From Cystobacter fuscus DSM 2262 (GTDB taxonomy: Bacteria; Myxococcota; Myxococcia; Myxococcales; Myxococcaceae): a DNA stretch of 64,000 bases. The stretch lies in NCBI RefSeq assembly GCF_000335475.2, contig NZ_ANAH02000007.1:62001-126000 (forward strand), read 5' to 3'. A program made the translations under genes and the position numbers. Positions 51,213-59,599 of this stretch are shown here, piece after piece. The first letter of the stretch is position 1. The number at the start of each line of letters is the position of its first letter. The notes under the pieces were generated by a model. The model was not told the DNA's origin. It ran no database searches and saw nothing but the letters and a program-made list of their open reading frames with translations.

Positions 51213-51939
51213 GCGACGTCTTCTCCTTTATCGGCTCCTTGCTGGCCGCTGCCTGGGTCGCCACGCTCTCCTCCTCCGCTCCCGCTTGGGGGAACGGCAT
51301 GCAGATGGCGTTGGCCCTCTTCACCTGGTCCCTTCCCAGTTGCTACGCGTGCGCCAAGGGAGCACAGGTGCTGGTGTCGACCGGACGCATCGACAAGTAC
51401 GTGAACTACCGGATCGTCGAGACGTCTCAGTTCCTCATGGATGTGATGGCCGAGGGCGGATTGGAGCGGGGCGGCCGCGGAGTCCGCACGGCACAGAAGA
51501 TCCGGCTGCTGCATGCGACCATCCGCTACCACGTGCGCCACTACCCGAAGTGGCAGCCCGAGTGGGGGACGCCCATCAATCAAGAGGATCAAGCCATCAC
51601 GCTCCTGACGTTCGCGCTGCTACCCCACACGTTGACGAAGCTCGGGCTCGACTTCACCCCGGCGGAGCAGGACGCCTTCTTCCATTGCTGGCGGGTGATT
51701 GGCCATATCCTGGGCATCGACGCGTCCCTGCTGCCCCGCGACCCGAACGAGGGCCAGCAACTCTGGGACGCCATCACCCGGCGCCAGGTGGCCCCGTCGG
51801 AGGCCGGGCGCACGTTGACCCATTCGCTCATCAATTACATGAAGGAGCTCGTTCCCGGGACGATTTCGATGGCCTCCCGGCGGTGCTGATTCGCGAGCTG
51901 TGCGACAAGCCGATCGCCCAGGCCGTCCTGACCGAGTAG
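51213..51939 (+). pseudogene. DUF2236 (MpaB-type) oxygenase remnant
   Basis: The plus strand encodes YACAKGAQVLVSTGRIDKYV, TAQKIRLLHATIRYHVRHY, GTPINQEDQAITLLTFALL and FTPAEQDAFFHCWRVIGHIL: the DUF2236/oxygenase MpaB family, with the His of HATIRY. A frameshift near 51868 moves the end to another frame (LPAVLIRELCDKPIAQAVLT, TAG 51937-51939). The N-terminal third is missing and begins at the border of the IS91-like repeat. Confidence 0.8.
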
Positions 51940-51941
51940 CG

Positions 51942-52237
51942 GAAGTGCATGCCGCCCCAGATCCGCGCGCTCACCACCTCCTCGACGGCATCCGAAAGCT
52001 GGAGGAACGTCCGGGTGCTGCAGGACGCGCTCGTGACGCGCAAGGGCTGCGCCAACCGGCCGGGCAAGGCCGGCCTCGGCCTATGCCACGGCATTGAGAC
52101 GCCGCTGCACGCGCCGGACGGGCGCGAGCACCAAGGCCTGGAAGCGGCGTTCTTCGCTGGCAGTCATGTAGGGGGAGTGTCGGACACTCCGCCCCCTCCG
52201 AACAAGGGCGGGGGGGGGTTGCGCCGCCCGGAACACG
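51942..52237. other. 296-bp tract with strong hairpin
   Basis: No gene recognised. GGAGTGT (52174-52180) and ACACTCC (52184-52190) form a perfect stem with a 3-base loop, extended by G/C runs on both sides. It could be an IS end or a terminator for the minus-strand DUF3592 gene, which stops at 52238. Confidence 0.4.
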
Positions 52238-53065
52238 CTAGGGCACGTAGACGGTGTTGATGCCCGGAGCCGCCGGGTCGTAGAGCACGACGATGACGTC
52301 GCGGCTGGGGAGGAAGTCGAACTCGAACGCGCTGTCCAGGGAGAGACGGCCCTCATACCGCTCGCCGCGCGCGATGAAGCTCCAGCGCAGCTCCGTGGGC
52401 GGCGGCCCCTTTTTGCTCACCGGCTTTCCGTCGCCGAAGTACGTCACCCGCGCGAGAATCGGGATGCCCACGCGGGCCGCGCGCGACTCACGGTGGTTGG
52501 TCCACACGACGAGCAACAGGCCCACCGCGCCCGCGAGGGGGAACAACAGCACCAGCCCTCCCACGCGCCCTATGGGGATGAGGGTGGTGCCACGGATACG
52601 GGCCACCTGGCCTCCGCGCCGCTCGAGGACCACGCGCTGGCCCGGCTGAAAGCTACCGCCCCGCTCGCAACTGCGCCCCACCAGCGCGCCGTCCTCCGAG
52701 TGGAAGCGCGCGCAGTACACGGGCGCATGCCTGCGACTGCGCATCCCCACCTCGACCGAGTCGACGACGCCGAGGACTTCGAAGGAGTGCAGGTCCAGCA
52801 GCAGGTCCCCCAAGGCGCGATGGGACTGGAAGAAGGCACAGACGAGCCCACCGGCGAGAAGGAAGAAGAGGCTGCTGTAGAGCACGACGCGCTGGGGGCC
52901 CGCGAAGGCGAGCACCAGGCGCCGGGCCTCCTTCGAGGGCACGCGCGGCGCTCTCGGGACGCTCGCGAGCAGAGCACGCGCCCGCTCGAGGTCGTCGGAC
53001 AGCACATCTGCGAAGGCTGCTCGGTTGATCTCGGGAGGTGGGTCGGACAGTGGCAGCAAGGACAT
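52238..53065 (-). CDS. DUF3592-like membrane protein
   Basis: A 275-aa protein with two transmembrane helices, VVLYSSLFFLLAGGLVCAFF (about 60-80) and GGLVLLFPLAGAVGLLLVVW (about 165-187). Between them is a beta-barrel-like domain (VLGVVDSVEVGMRSRRHAPV, FQPGQRVVLERRGG) and after helix 2 a second one (ILARVTYFGDGKPVSKKGPP, YDPAAPGINTVYVP). This is the layout of DUF3592. It is a stand-alone gene, and the function is unknown; it might be an envelope sensor or scaffold. The N-terminal 50 residues are Pro/Arg-rich and cytoplasmic. Confidence 0.78.
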   Translation of the reverse strand: MSLLPLSDPPPEINRAAFADVLSDDLERARALLASVPRAPRVPSKEARRLVLAFAGPQRVVLYSSLFFLLAGGLVCAFFQSHRALGDLLLDLHSFEVLGVVDSVEVGMRSRRHAPVYCARFHSEDGALVGRSCERGGSFQPGQRVVLERRGGQVARIRGTTLIPIGRVGGLVLLFPLAGAVGLLLVVWTNHRESRAARVGIPILARVTYFGDGKPVSKKGPPPTELRWSFIARGERYEGRLSLDSAFEFDFLPSRDVIVVLYDPAAPGINTVYVP

Positions 53066-53169
53066 GGGAGGCCATTAGACCAGAGCTTGGCCGCCCAGTC
53101 CGGAACTGAACGCGCTCCTCACCCTTGCGTTGCCTTGGCCCTTCGGGGCTACCGGAATGGCCCCGACGT

Positions 53170-53235
53170 GTGAAGAGTCTGTACCGGGAGAACTGGGTCT
53201 GCCCCAGTTCCGTGGACACCCGAGATGTGATGGGA
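53170..53235. mobile_element. Possible IS3-type terminal relic
   Basis: The stretch TGCCCCAGTTCCGTGGACAC and flanking bases have the form of an IS3-family inverted-repeat end. No IS3 gene follows; the IS91-like repeat begins 15 bp on. Recognition by eye only. Confidence 0.3.
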
Positions 53236-53249
53236 GCAACACCTCGGCG

Positions 53250-53517
53250 AAGTATAGGACGGATAGGAGACCTGTTGAGAGGAGGCGGCCTGGAGCGGAG
53301 GTGGCGAGGAGGGCCGCTGACGGGGGCCCGCCCGAGCAGTGAGCCAGGCGAGTGGAGAAGCCGCGTTGCCCCTTGGGGTACACGCCGGCCCAGGCCGCCC
53401 TCCCATGAGGTGCGCGGCAGGCGCCTGACTCTGTTGGCGCTGGCGGCTTGAGCTTCAACACCACGCGGCTTGGAGGGGCCCGTGCGCCGGGGCCCGCCTC
53501 GCACCTGCCGGGGCCAA
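53250..53517 (-). mobile_element. IS91-like terminal repeat, copy 3
   Basis: Begins AAGTATAGGACGG and matches copies 2 and 4 until GCACCTGCCGGGGCCA, i.e. it includes only the last few codons of the transposase plus the 3' non-coding end. The flank at the left is CACCTCGGCG, and at the right a GC-rich repeat tract. Confidence 0.85.
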
Positions 53518-53734
53518 GGGCGGGTGGAGCGCATCAGCGGCGCGGCAGCAGACACGGCGCGAACCTCGGGCGCGGCGGGAGCACCAGGACGCGGCGCGAA
53601 CCTCGGGTATGGTGGGCACTTCGGGCAGCCGAAGCTCGGGCACGGTGCATGCCACCAGGACAGCAGCCGAGCCTCGGGCGGGTGGAGCCGCCAGCGCAGC
53701 GGCAGACACGGCGCGGCGCGTACCTCGGGCGCAT

Positions 53735-53992
53735 CGGATTCGCCTTCCAAGCCGCACCGGCCGCGATCGACGCGAAGCGCATCACCACCCGCGAGCACTG
53801 CCCCTGGCAGAACGGCAAGGCGGAACGATTTAGCCGAACCCTCCAGGAGCACTGGGCCTGCCCACACCCGTTCACCAGCAACCAAGCCGGACACGACGCC
53901 TCGCACCCTGGCTCGACCACTACAACTACGCTCGACCCCACACCGCATGCGGCGGCCAGCCACCCATCAGCCGACTGTCACCAACCTGCTGA
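53735..53992 (+). pseudogene. IS481-like transposase C-terminal remnant
   Basis: The plus strand encodes IDAKRITTREHCPWQNGKAE then RFSRTLQEHWA in one frame, and PWLDHYNYARPHTACGGQPP then ISRLSPTC in another, ending TGA 53990-53992. The W-Q-N-G-K-A-E-R-F segment holds the last catalytic Glu of the DDE domain, and R-P-H-T-A-x-G-G-x-x-P is the typical C-terminus. A frameshift lies near 53895. The rest of the IS is gone. Confidence 0.65.
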
Positions 53993-54002
53993 CCGAGTAC
54001 AC

Positions 54003-54872
54003 CTAGCGTGCATGGCATGTCTTCAAATAGCTCAGGAACGATGCCTGCAGCCCGGTGACGTGTGTCTCGTGTAACAACGCGCTCGAAACATCCTGCGATC
54101 GTCCCTTGCCGTGCAACTCTTCCACGACCGAGAGCACGTTGCGCGCTATTCTTCGATAGATCGGAATTCCCCCTAGAAGTTCAGATTCATTCAGCGTGAC
54201 GTGCAACTGTGGAGCCGCTGAGTCCACACTGCGCTCAGGCAGGGCCTCGACTAGCTTGAACACCTGGCTGTCCGCACTCGCGACTCCGGGGGTGCCCGCA
54301 CCAAAGGTCGCGAACGGGGCTGCCGCCCGTAGCCATGCATAGAGGGCGAAAAGACCTCCGTAGGAGTAGCCGAAGAGGCCATGCCCGGACTCGCTGACAC
54401 GCAACTGCGATTGCAACCGAGGGTGGAGTTCGGCAGTCAGGAAGTCGAGGAAGATGTCCGCGTGAGTGTCCGCTAGATTCGCGAGGTAGGCGTCCGCCTG
54501 CTCCTGAGTCATCGCACCCGTGTCGCGAGCCGACCTGACCGTGGCCACCATCTCGTCGCTGACAGGCTCCCCCGGCGGAACCAGATCGCGGTTGCGAAGC
54601 TGTGCCCAGGCCGCGGCCTCCTCACCGGCGTAACCGATGCTGACTTGAATGTACGGGGCGATCGTCAAATATGGGTCTGCCTGGGTGACGATGAGGGGCG
54701 CGGTGAGGCCAACGGTCCAGTTGCCGTCTACCACGTAGATCAGCGGCAGGGGCTCTGTGGAGTCCGCATAACCGGGGGGTGTGGTCACCCAGACGCCGTA
54801 ACGGTGCCCCGACTGTGCTGTGATCTCAAAGTACTCCGTGTCCGGCAAGCAGCCGTGCAACATCTCGCTCAT
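54003..54872 (-). CDS. Alpha/beta-hydrolase esterase (IroE/esterase-D-like)
   Basis: A 289-aa protein. The ATG at 54872, in ATGA overlap with the preceding frame, has GAAGGAAG upstream; a longer frame lacks any ribosome binding site. LPLIYVVDGNWTVGLTAPLI is the first core strand with the oxyanion-type turn, HGLFGYSYGGLFALYAWLRA is the GxSxG nucleophile elbow (Ser about residue 169), and the catalytic His is likely in LHETHVTGLQ near the C-terminus. No signal peptide is present. This resembles siderophore-esterase or D-type esterases. The preceding amidohydrolase remnant was apparently its operon partner. Confidence 0.82.
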   Translation of the reverse strand: MSEMLHGCLPDTEYFEITAQSGHRYGVWVTTPPGYADSTEPLPLIYVVDGNWTVGLTAPLIVTQADPYLTIAPYIQVSIGYAGEEAAAWAQLRNRDLVPPGEPVSDEMVATVRSARDTGAMTQEQADAYLANLADTHADIFLDFLTAELHPRLQSQLRVSESGHGLFGYSYGGLFALYAWLRAAAPFATFGAGTPGVASADSQVFKLVEALPERSVDSAAPQLHVTLNESELLGGIPIYRRIARNVLSVVEELHGKGRSQDVSSALLHETHVTGLQASFLSYLKTCHAR

Positions 54873-55150
54873 CGAGCTTCCTTCTTCACAGTGCGGCCTG
54901 CCTTCACAACGAGGGCGGCCATATCTGGATCGGCGAACACCTATGCGTCTTGAAGCGGGTCTCGTTGCCAGGCGACCATGTCCGCCTGCATCCCCACACG
55001 GAGAATCCCGACGGTCTCTCCTGTACCGAGGATGTCGGCGTTTACGCTGGTGGCGCTGTTGGGTCGGTGCCCGATCCGTCCGCGTCGACGCCACCGGCGG
55101 ACCATGCGTCGGTCACGAGACCTCCCCACGGAGTCCATGGCCACCGTCCT
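54869..55150 (-). pseudogene. C-terminal remnant of an amidohydrolase
   Basis: The minus strand encodes NADILGTGETVGILRVGMQA then DMVAWQRDPLQDA and TAG, then in frame VFADPDMAALVVKAGRTVKK and TGA overlapping the esterase ATG. G-x-x-G-x-I-x-x-G-x-x-A-D-x-V is the usual composite-domain end of imidazolonepropionase-like amidohydrolases. The TAG, together with the absence of the catalytic barrel, shows the gene is dead. It was likely in operon with the esterase. Confidence 0.65.
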
Positions 55151-55186
55151 CAACGCTGGTGAATTCGATAGGTGGCAACGTACTCT

Positions 55187-55202
55187 ACAGTGGTGAAACT
55201 GT
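55187..55202. promoter_or_regulatory. Palindrome between TetR remnant and amidohydrolase remnant
   Basis: ACAGTGGTGAAACTGT has perfect 5-bp arms (ACAGT/ACTGT) and a 6-base centre. It lies 15 bp before the TetR start, a suitable place for auto-regulation and for control of the divergent amidohydrolase-esterase unit. Confidence 0.45.
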
Positions 55203-55216
55203 CAACGGAGGTAAGG

Positions 55217-55371
55217 TGAAGTCACCGGTGGGGGAAGGGAAACAGCGCCTCCTGGAGGCGCTGTTCGACGAGTTCGATGAGAACGGCCCGAGCCCGAACT
55301 TGTCCATCCGCTACATAGCGGAGCGGCTCGACGTGCACCACACGCTGCTGACATATCACTTCTGGCCCTAG
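55217..55371 (+). pseudogene. N-terminal remnant of a TetR-family regulator
   Basis: Starting at GTG 55217, the plus strand encodes KQRLLEALFDEFDENGPSPN then LSIRYIAERLDVHHTLLTYHF, the TetR helix-turn-helix with H-T-L-L-T-Y-H-F. The frame ends two codons later where foreign, IS91-like DNA begins. No ligand domain remains, so it is non-functional. Confidence 0.72.
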
Positions 55372-55382
55372 CGCGAGGGCCA

Positions 55383-55530
55383 CCCCAGGCCGCGTGGTGT
55401 TGAGGCTCGAGCAGCCACAGCCATCAGGCCCACACCCCCTGTCGCCCCCTCCAGGGAGGGCGGACCAGGCAGGCGTGTACCCCAAGGGGGCTCCACACCG
55501 AGTGCACCGGCATGGCTCACAGCTCGTAGG
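55383..55530 (+). mobile_element. Diverged IS91-like terminal repeat, opposite orientation
   Basis: The stretch AGGCCGCGTGGTGTTGAG ... GGGAGGGCGGACCAGGCAGG ... GTGTACCCCAAGGGG resembles the inverse complement of copies 1-4 (CCGCGTGGTGTTGAAG, GGGAGGGCGGCCTGGGCCGG, GTGTACCCCAAGGGG). It is diverged and may belong to an older insertion. It cuts off the TetR gene. Confidence 0.55.
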
Positions 55531-55613
55531 CTCCCCTCAGCGGCCTTCCTCTGCTTCTCTGCTCCCCCCGCTGCCCTCGACATTGCCCCCATTCCTCTAA
55601 TGCGCTGCGCTCT

Positions 55614-56048
55614 TCATCTCCCGTGGGACCAGGCCCGCCAACCCCGCGTGAGCACATAGGCCATCAGCGTCACCACGACCAGGACGCCGTCGACGACGGT
55701 CACGACCAACGGGTTGTCGGACCGCACGGGACCGGTCACGGTGCCGATGAAGGAGGCATTGAAGAGCGTCACCGCGAGCTTGTGAAAGAGGACGAGCTCC
55801 CAAATGCCAGTCATGCGGCGCGGAAAGAAGCCGAGGAGGGTAAAGAGCCCGGCGAAGACGACGAAACCGAGCATCTGCCACGTGTTGACCACGAGGCGAT
55901 CGGGCGGAAGAGCGCTGAACTCATGGGCTGCGTTGGCGAAGGCACCCAGTGTGGCGACGCCGAGGGCGATCATCATGTATTTCGCCAGGCGATCGCGGGT
56001 TGCCGTGACACCTGTCGTGGTTTCGTTTTCGAGGGCTAAAGCAGACAT
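55614..56048 (-). CDS. Four-helix membrane protein of unknown function
   Basis: A 144-aa protein with AGGAG nine bases before its ATG. Hydrophobic segments lie at about 25-45 (MMIALGVATLGAFANAA), 55-77 (WQMLGFVVFAGLFTLLGFF), 85-105 (ELVLFHKLAVTLFNASFIG) and 115-135 (VVTVVDGVLVVVTLMAYVLT). The first helix contains an Asn/His pair. No known family is recognised. It is a single gene, presumably in the inner membrane. It lies between IS91-like repeats. Confidence 0.72.
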   Translation of the reverse strand: MSALALENETTTGVTATRDRLAKYMMIALGVATLGAFANAAHEFSALPPDRLVVNTWQMLGFVVFAGLFTLLGFFPRRMTGIWELVLFHKLAVTLFNASFIGTVTGPVRSDNPLVVTVVDGVLVVVTLMAYVLTRGWRAWSHGR

Positions 56049-56257
56049 GTGACTATCTCCTGTTCAGAGGGAACTCGCGTTGGTGGCGGGTGCAATATGG
56101 CAAATCGGAACCTGCCGACACATTCGTGATTTCCGTTGAGCCGCTATACGGAAAACCCCGAGACAGGAGACGGACGGAGGGCACGCATCGTTTTCCACGT
56201 CGCGGGCTCATGTCGGGAGTATGAGGGCCCTCCACCGCCCTCTGGAAGGAACGCCGC

Positions 56258-56464
56258 ATGTCCTCCTGGTCTCTCGTGTTCCACTCGTGCGCCGCGCTGG
56301 TGCTGCTGCCCGCTCTGGCGCTGGCTGCCCCCGCCGCGCGTCCGGTGAAGCAGTACACCATCGAGCAGTTGCTCGAGACGTCGGAGGTGGTCGGCGCCTC
56401 CTTCTCCCCGGACGAGAAGCGGGTGCTCTTCTCCTCGAATGGGACGGGCGTGTTCAACGTCTAA
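56258..56464 (+). pseudogene. S9 peptidase gene truncated by the IS91-like repeat
   Basis: A 68-codon frame starting MSSWSLVFHSCAALVLLPAL, a Sec signal peptide, then YTIEQLLETSEVVGASFSPD and KRVLFSSNGTGVFNV. This is the N-terminal start of the beta-propeller of prolyl-oligopeptidase-type (S9) secreted peptidases. The stop TAA at 56462-56464 is formed by the junction with the IS91-like repeat. The remaining ~600 residues are missing. Confidence 0.75.
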
Positions 56465-56866
56465 GTATAGGACGGATAGGAGACCTGTTGAGAGGAGGCG
56501 GCCAGGAGCGGAGGTGGCGAGGAGGGCCGCTGACGGGGGCCCGCCCGAGCAGTGAGCCAGGCGGGTGGAGAAGCCGCGTTGCCCCTTGGGGTACACGCCG
56601 GCCCAGGCCGCCCTGCCAGGAGGTGCGCGGCAGGCGCCTGGCTCTGTTGGCCCTGGCGGCTTGAGCTTCAACACCACGCGGCTTGGAGGGGCCCGTGCGC
56701 CGGGGCCCGCCTCGCACCTGCCGGGGCCAGGCCCAGGTACTCCACAATCGCTCGCACCCCTCCCGCCTCGTTCACGTCCGCCAGCACTCGCCGCCTGCCT
56801 CCACACCTCACGCAGGCGAACACGTCGAAGTCGAACGTCCTGCTGAGCACCTCGGCCCCGTCTCCT
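56463..56866 (-). mobile_element. IS91-like terminal repeat with transposase 3' end, copy 4
   Basis: Starts AAGTATAGGACGG and, like copy 2, includes the transposase C-terminal coding part on the minus strand (RTFDFDVFACVRCGGRRRVL, then GGVRAIVEYLGLAPAGARR). It interrupts the S9 peptidase gene at its left edge, and the right edge abuts the trefoil-protein remnant. About 400 bp, close to the length of copy 2. Confidence 0.88.
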
Positions 56867-56867
56867 A

Positions 56868-57211
56868 GCGAGACAGCCCTCGCAAGCGTGAGTCCCAGAG
56901 TCAAAACCCTTTTCAGATACCAATCCTTGATTGGCAATGAGTGGACCCTCGAGTGCGCCGCGGACGGCAAGTACCTGTTCAAGTCGTGGAAGGGGGACTA
57001 CCTGAACCGTTCCGACGCGGCCATTCCCATCACCGCGGCGGCCACCGGCGCCACCGGCAACGCGTGGACTCCTGAGTTCGCCAGCGGCAAGGTGAAGCTC
57101 AAGTCGGTGAAGGGGGACTACCTGAACCGTACCGACGCGGCCCAGGGCGTCAACGCGGCGGCCACCGGCACCGGCACCGTGTGGAGCCTGGGAATGTTGC
57201 CGAACCAGTAA
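56868..57211 (+). pseudogene. C-terminal remnant of a beta-trefoil-like domain protein
   Basis: The plus strand encodes ADGKYLFKSWKGDYLNRSDA and a second, similar unit KVKLKSVKGDYLNRTDAAQG, ending WSLGMLPNQ and TAA at 57209-57211. The repeated K-G-D-Y-L-N-R-x-D-A is a sugar-binding-type trefoil subdomain seen at the ends of secreted hydrolases. No start or catalytic domain is present; its 5' part was lost at the IS91-like repeat. Confidence 0.6.
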
Positions 57212-57224
57212 GCCCCACGGGCAG

Positions 57225-57385
57225 AGACGGTGTCAAAGGACTCTGTACGCCTTTACCTTCGCCTCCAATCACTTCCACTTGTTGGTGTGGACACGGGGTG
57301 CCGCGCTTGCCGGCTTCATGCAGTATCCGCGCACCAACCTGTCCAAGAAGGTGGGCACGCTGGTTCTCGGGACACCCTCTCGGGC
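57225..57385 (+). mobile_element. Deleted RAYT element with inverted ends
   Basis: Between GGTGTC (57229-57234) and GACACC (57371-57376), which are inverted and share about a dozen flanking bases, lies a coding scrap LYAFTFASNHFHLLVWTRGA then GFMQYPRTNLSKKVG (57242-57358). N-H-F-H-L-L-V is the HUH motif and the Y in M-Q-Y-x-R-T-N may be the catalytic Tyr of Y1 transposases. So it looks like a RAYT-derived element with most of the gene deleted but both ends kept. The right end sequence GACACCCTCTCGGGC is identical to that after the RAYT remnant at 42863-42877. Confidence 0.6.
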
Positions 57386-57454
57386 GCGTCCCTCTTCCGA
57401 GGGACGCCGCGCGCTCGCGCAAAGCCGCCCGCCAGCGGGAGGCGCCTGGGGGGC

Positions 57455-59599
57455 CTACAGCAGGTCCTCGAGCCGGATCGGCATCTTGCGCACGCGCTTG
57501 CCGGTCGCGTGGTAGATGGCGTTGGCGATCGCACCGGACGCACCGGCCATCGCCACCTCGCCCAGCCCCTTGGCGCCAATCGTATTGGTCAGCGGGTCGG
57601 GCTTGTCGATGAAGGAGACGTCGATGTCGCCCACGTCGGCGTTCACCGGCACGACGTAGTCGGCGAGGTCGCAGTTCAGCCAGCCGCCAAAGCGCGGGTC
57701 GACCTCGGTCTCCTCGCGCAGCGTCGCGCCAATCGCCCAGACGACGCCGCCCAGCACCTGGCTCACCGCGGTCCTCGGGCTCACCACCCGCCCGCAGTCG
57801 ACGACGCTGACGACCCGCGGCACACGCACCCGCCGCGTGCGCGGCTCGACGTGGACCTCGACGAAGTGGGCGATGTAGCTGAACGCCGTGAACGACGGAT
57901 ATTGCGGTCCCCACGGCCCGAAGCCGCCCTGCCTGAGCGCGTCCAGCACGCTGGGATCCTGCCCGGGCCCGACTTGCGACGCCTCGATCTCCAGGTACGG
58001 GCGACGCACCTTGAAGAGCCGCTGGTGCAGGTTGCCGGAGAGCACGCGACCCGCGAACAGCGCGTCCGCCGCCTCGCGCATCTTCGCCGCGGCGGTGGCG
58101 GCAGCGGAGACGACGCTCGCCGTGCCCGACGAGCCGGCGGTGGGGTGCTGCGGCGCGGCACTGGTGTCGCCAATCAAGATCTCCAGCCGGTCGGGATCCA
58201 GGTCGAGCTCGCGCAGCAGCACCGCGGCGATCGCGGTGCGGATTCCCTGACCCATCTCGTGGCCCGAGGCGGCGTAGCACGTCCTGCCATCGGCGTAGAC
58301 GCGCAAGGTCACCAGCGAAGGCGTCGTCATGGACTTATAGGCGCCGCAGCCGATTCCCCAGCCGACCTGCGTTCCGTCGGGCAACGTCATCGACCCCGGC
58401 GCCGCGGTCCGCCGCTCCCAGCCGAAGCGTCGCGCCCCCTCGCGGATGCAGTCGTTCAGGAACCGCGACGACAGCGGCTTGCCATTGAGCGGGTCGATCG
58501 TCGCGTCATGCCGCAGACGGAACGCGACCGGGTCCTCGCCGAGCTTGTAAGCGAGTTCGTCGACCGCGCTCTCGAACGAGAAGTTGGAGGGCTGAGGGAA
58601 CGGCGTGCGCATGTAGCCCGGAGCCTGCGTATCGATGCGGATGTTGCTGGCGGTGCCGAGATAGTTGGCGATGCCGTACATCTGCACCGTCGCCTCGTGG
58701 TAGAAGGGGGGGAAGTCGCCCGTGCGCGACTGCTGGTGGTCGGCGTCGTACTGGACCGCGACCATCTTGCCCGCGTCCGCGCCAAGCTTGACGTGATGGC
58801 GGCTCCTCGGCCGGAAGCACGCGTTGTGGAAGATCTGCGCGCGCGGCATGACCAGCTTCACCGGGCGCCCGAGCAGCATCGCGGCGTGCGCGACGAGCGT
58901 GGTCTGGCGCTGAAACGCGCCCTTCTGCCCGAAGCTGCCGCCGACCGAGGGGCTCTTCACATCGATCAGTGAGCGGTCCAGCCGAAGCATGAGCGCGAGC
59001 ACGGTCTTCACCGGGCCCGAGGACTGAGTCCCTTCCCACACGGTGAGCCTGCCACCCGACCATTGCGCGGTGGTGGAGAGCATCTCGATCGGGTTGTGGT
59101 GCTGCGCCGGGCTCACGTAGGTGTCGGCGTGCGATGTCGAGGCGGTCTCCATGGCGAGCCGGGCGTTGCCGACCTCCACACCCGCGAACGGCTCGTGCGC
59201 CGCGCCGGTGCTGTCGATCAGCGGGCTGAAGGTCTGGTCGGCATAGGTCGCGCGCACCGCCTCGGCGCCCTCGATCGCGGCCTCCAGCGTCTTGGCGACG
59301 ACCAGCGCCACGGGCTGGCCACGATAGGCGATCTCACGGATGAGGGTCGGCGGCAGGGGCAGCCCTCCCCCCTGGGGCGGGGGTGGGAAGTCGTCGGCGG
59401 TCAGGATGCGCACCACGCCGGGTACGCGCGCCGCCTCCTCGAGCGACAGCGCGGTGAGCTGGCCCTTGGCGATCCGCGCTGGCACGGTCATCGCGTAGAG
59501 CAGGCCCGGCAGGGGCACATCGGCGGCATAGGCGGTACGGCCCATGACCTTTTCGCGCGCGTCGACGCGGGCGCGATCAGCGAAGGGGACGGTGGTCAT
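57455..59599 (-). CDS. paoC: Aldehyde oxidoreductase molybdenum-binding subunit
   Basis: A 714-aa subunit of the xanthine-oxidase family. Its ATG overlaps the stop of the FAD subunit gene (TGATG). Molybdopterin-binding motifs are SPSVGGSFGQKGAFQ, YMRTPFPQPSNFSFES, GWGIGCGAYKS and GHEMGQGIRTAIAAVLLREL; GAKGLGEVAMAGASGAIANA holds the catalytic Glu. The size and the gene order match E. coli PaoC (YagR). The enzyme binds molybdopterin cytosine dinucleotide and oxidises aromatic aldehydes, probably in the periplasm with PaoA and PaoB. MocA/PaoD-type maturation genes are not in this window. Confidence 0.9.
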   Translation of the reverse strand: MTTVPFADRARVDAREKVMGRTAYAADVPLPGLLYAMTVPARIAKGQLTALSLEEAARVPGVVRILTADDFPPPPQGGGLPLPPTLIREIAYRGQPVALVVAKTLEAAIEGAEAVRATYADQTFSPLIDSTGAAHEPFAGVEVGNARLAMETASTSHADTYVSPAQHHNPIEMLSTTAQWSGGRLTVWEGTQSSGPVKTVLALMLRLDRSLIDVKSPSVGGSFGQKGAFQRQTTLVAHAAMLLGRPVKLVMPRAQIFHNACFRPRSRHHVKLGADAGKMVAVQYDADHQQSRTGDFPPFYHEATVQMYGIANYLGTASNIRIDTQAPGYMRTPFPQPSNFSFESAVDELAYKLGEDPVAFRLRHDATIDPLNGKPLSSRFLNDCIREGARRFGWERRTAAPGSMTLPDGTQVGWGIGCGAYKSMTTPSLVTLRVYADGRTCYAASGHEMGQGIRTAIAAVLLRELDLDPDRLEILIGDTSAAPQHPTAGSSGTASVVSAAATAAAKMREAADALFAGRVLSGNLHQRLFKVRRPYLEIEASQVGPGQDPSVLDALRQGGFGPWGPQYPSFTAFSYIAHFVEVHVEPRTRRVRVPRVVSVVDCGRVVSPRTAVSQVLGGVVWAIGATLREETEVDPRFGGWLNCDLADYVVPVNADVGDIDVSFIDKPDPLTNTIGAKGLGEVAMAGASGAIANAIYHATGKRVRKMPIRLEDLL

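Noticed and set aside
53525..53735. GC-rich imperfect repeats (GCAGACACGGCGCG and ACCTCGGGCG units)
   Set aside because: Short, irregular and in no consistent frame; most likely degenerated remnant DNA next to IS relics.
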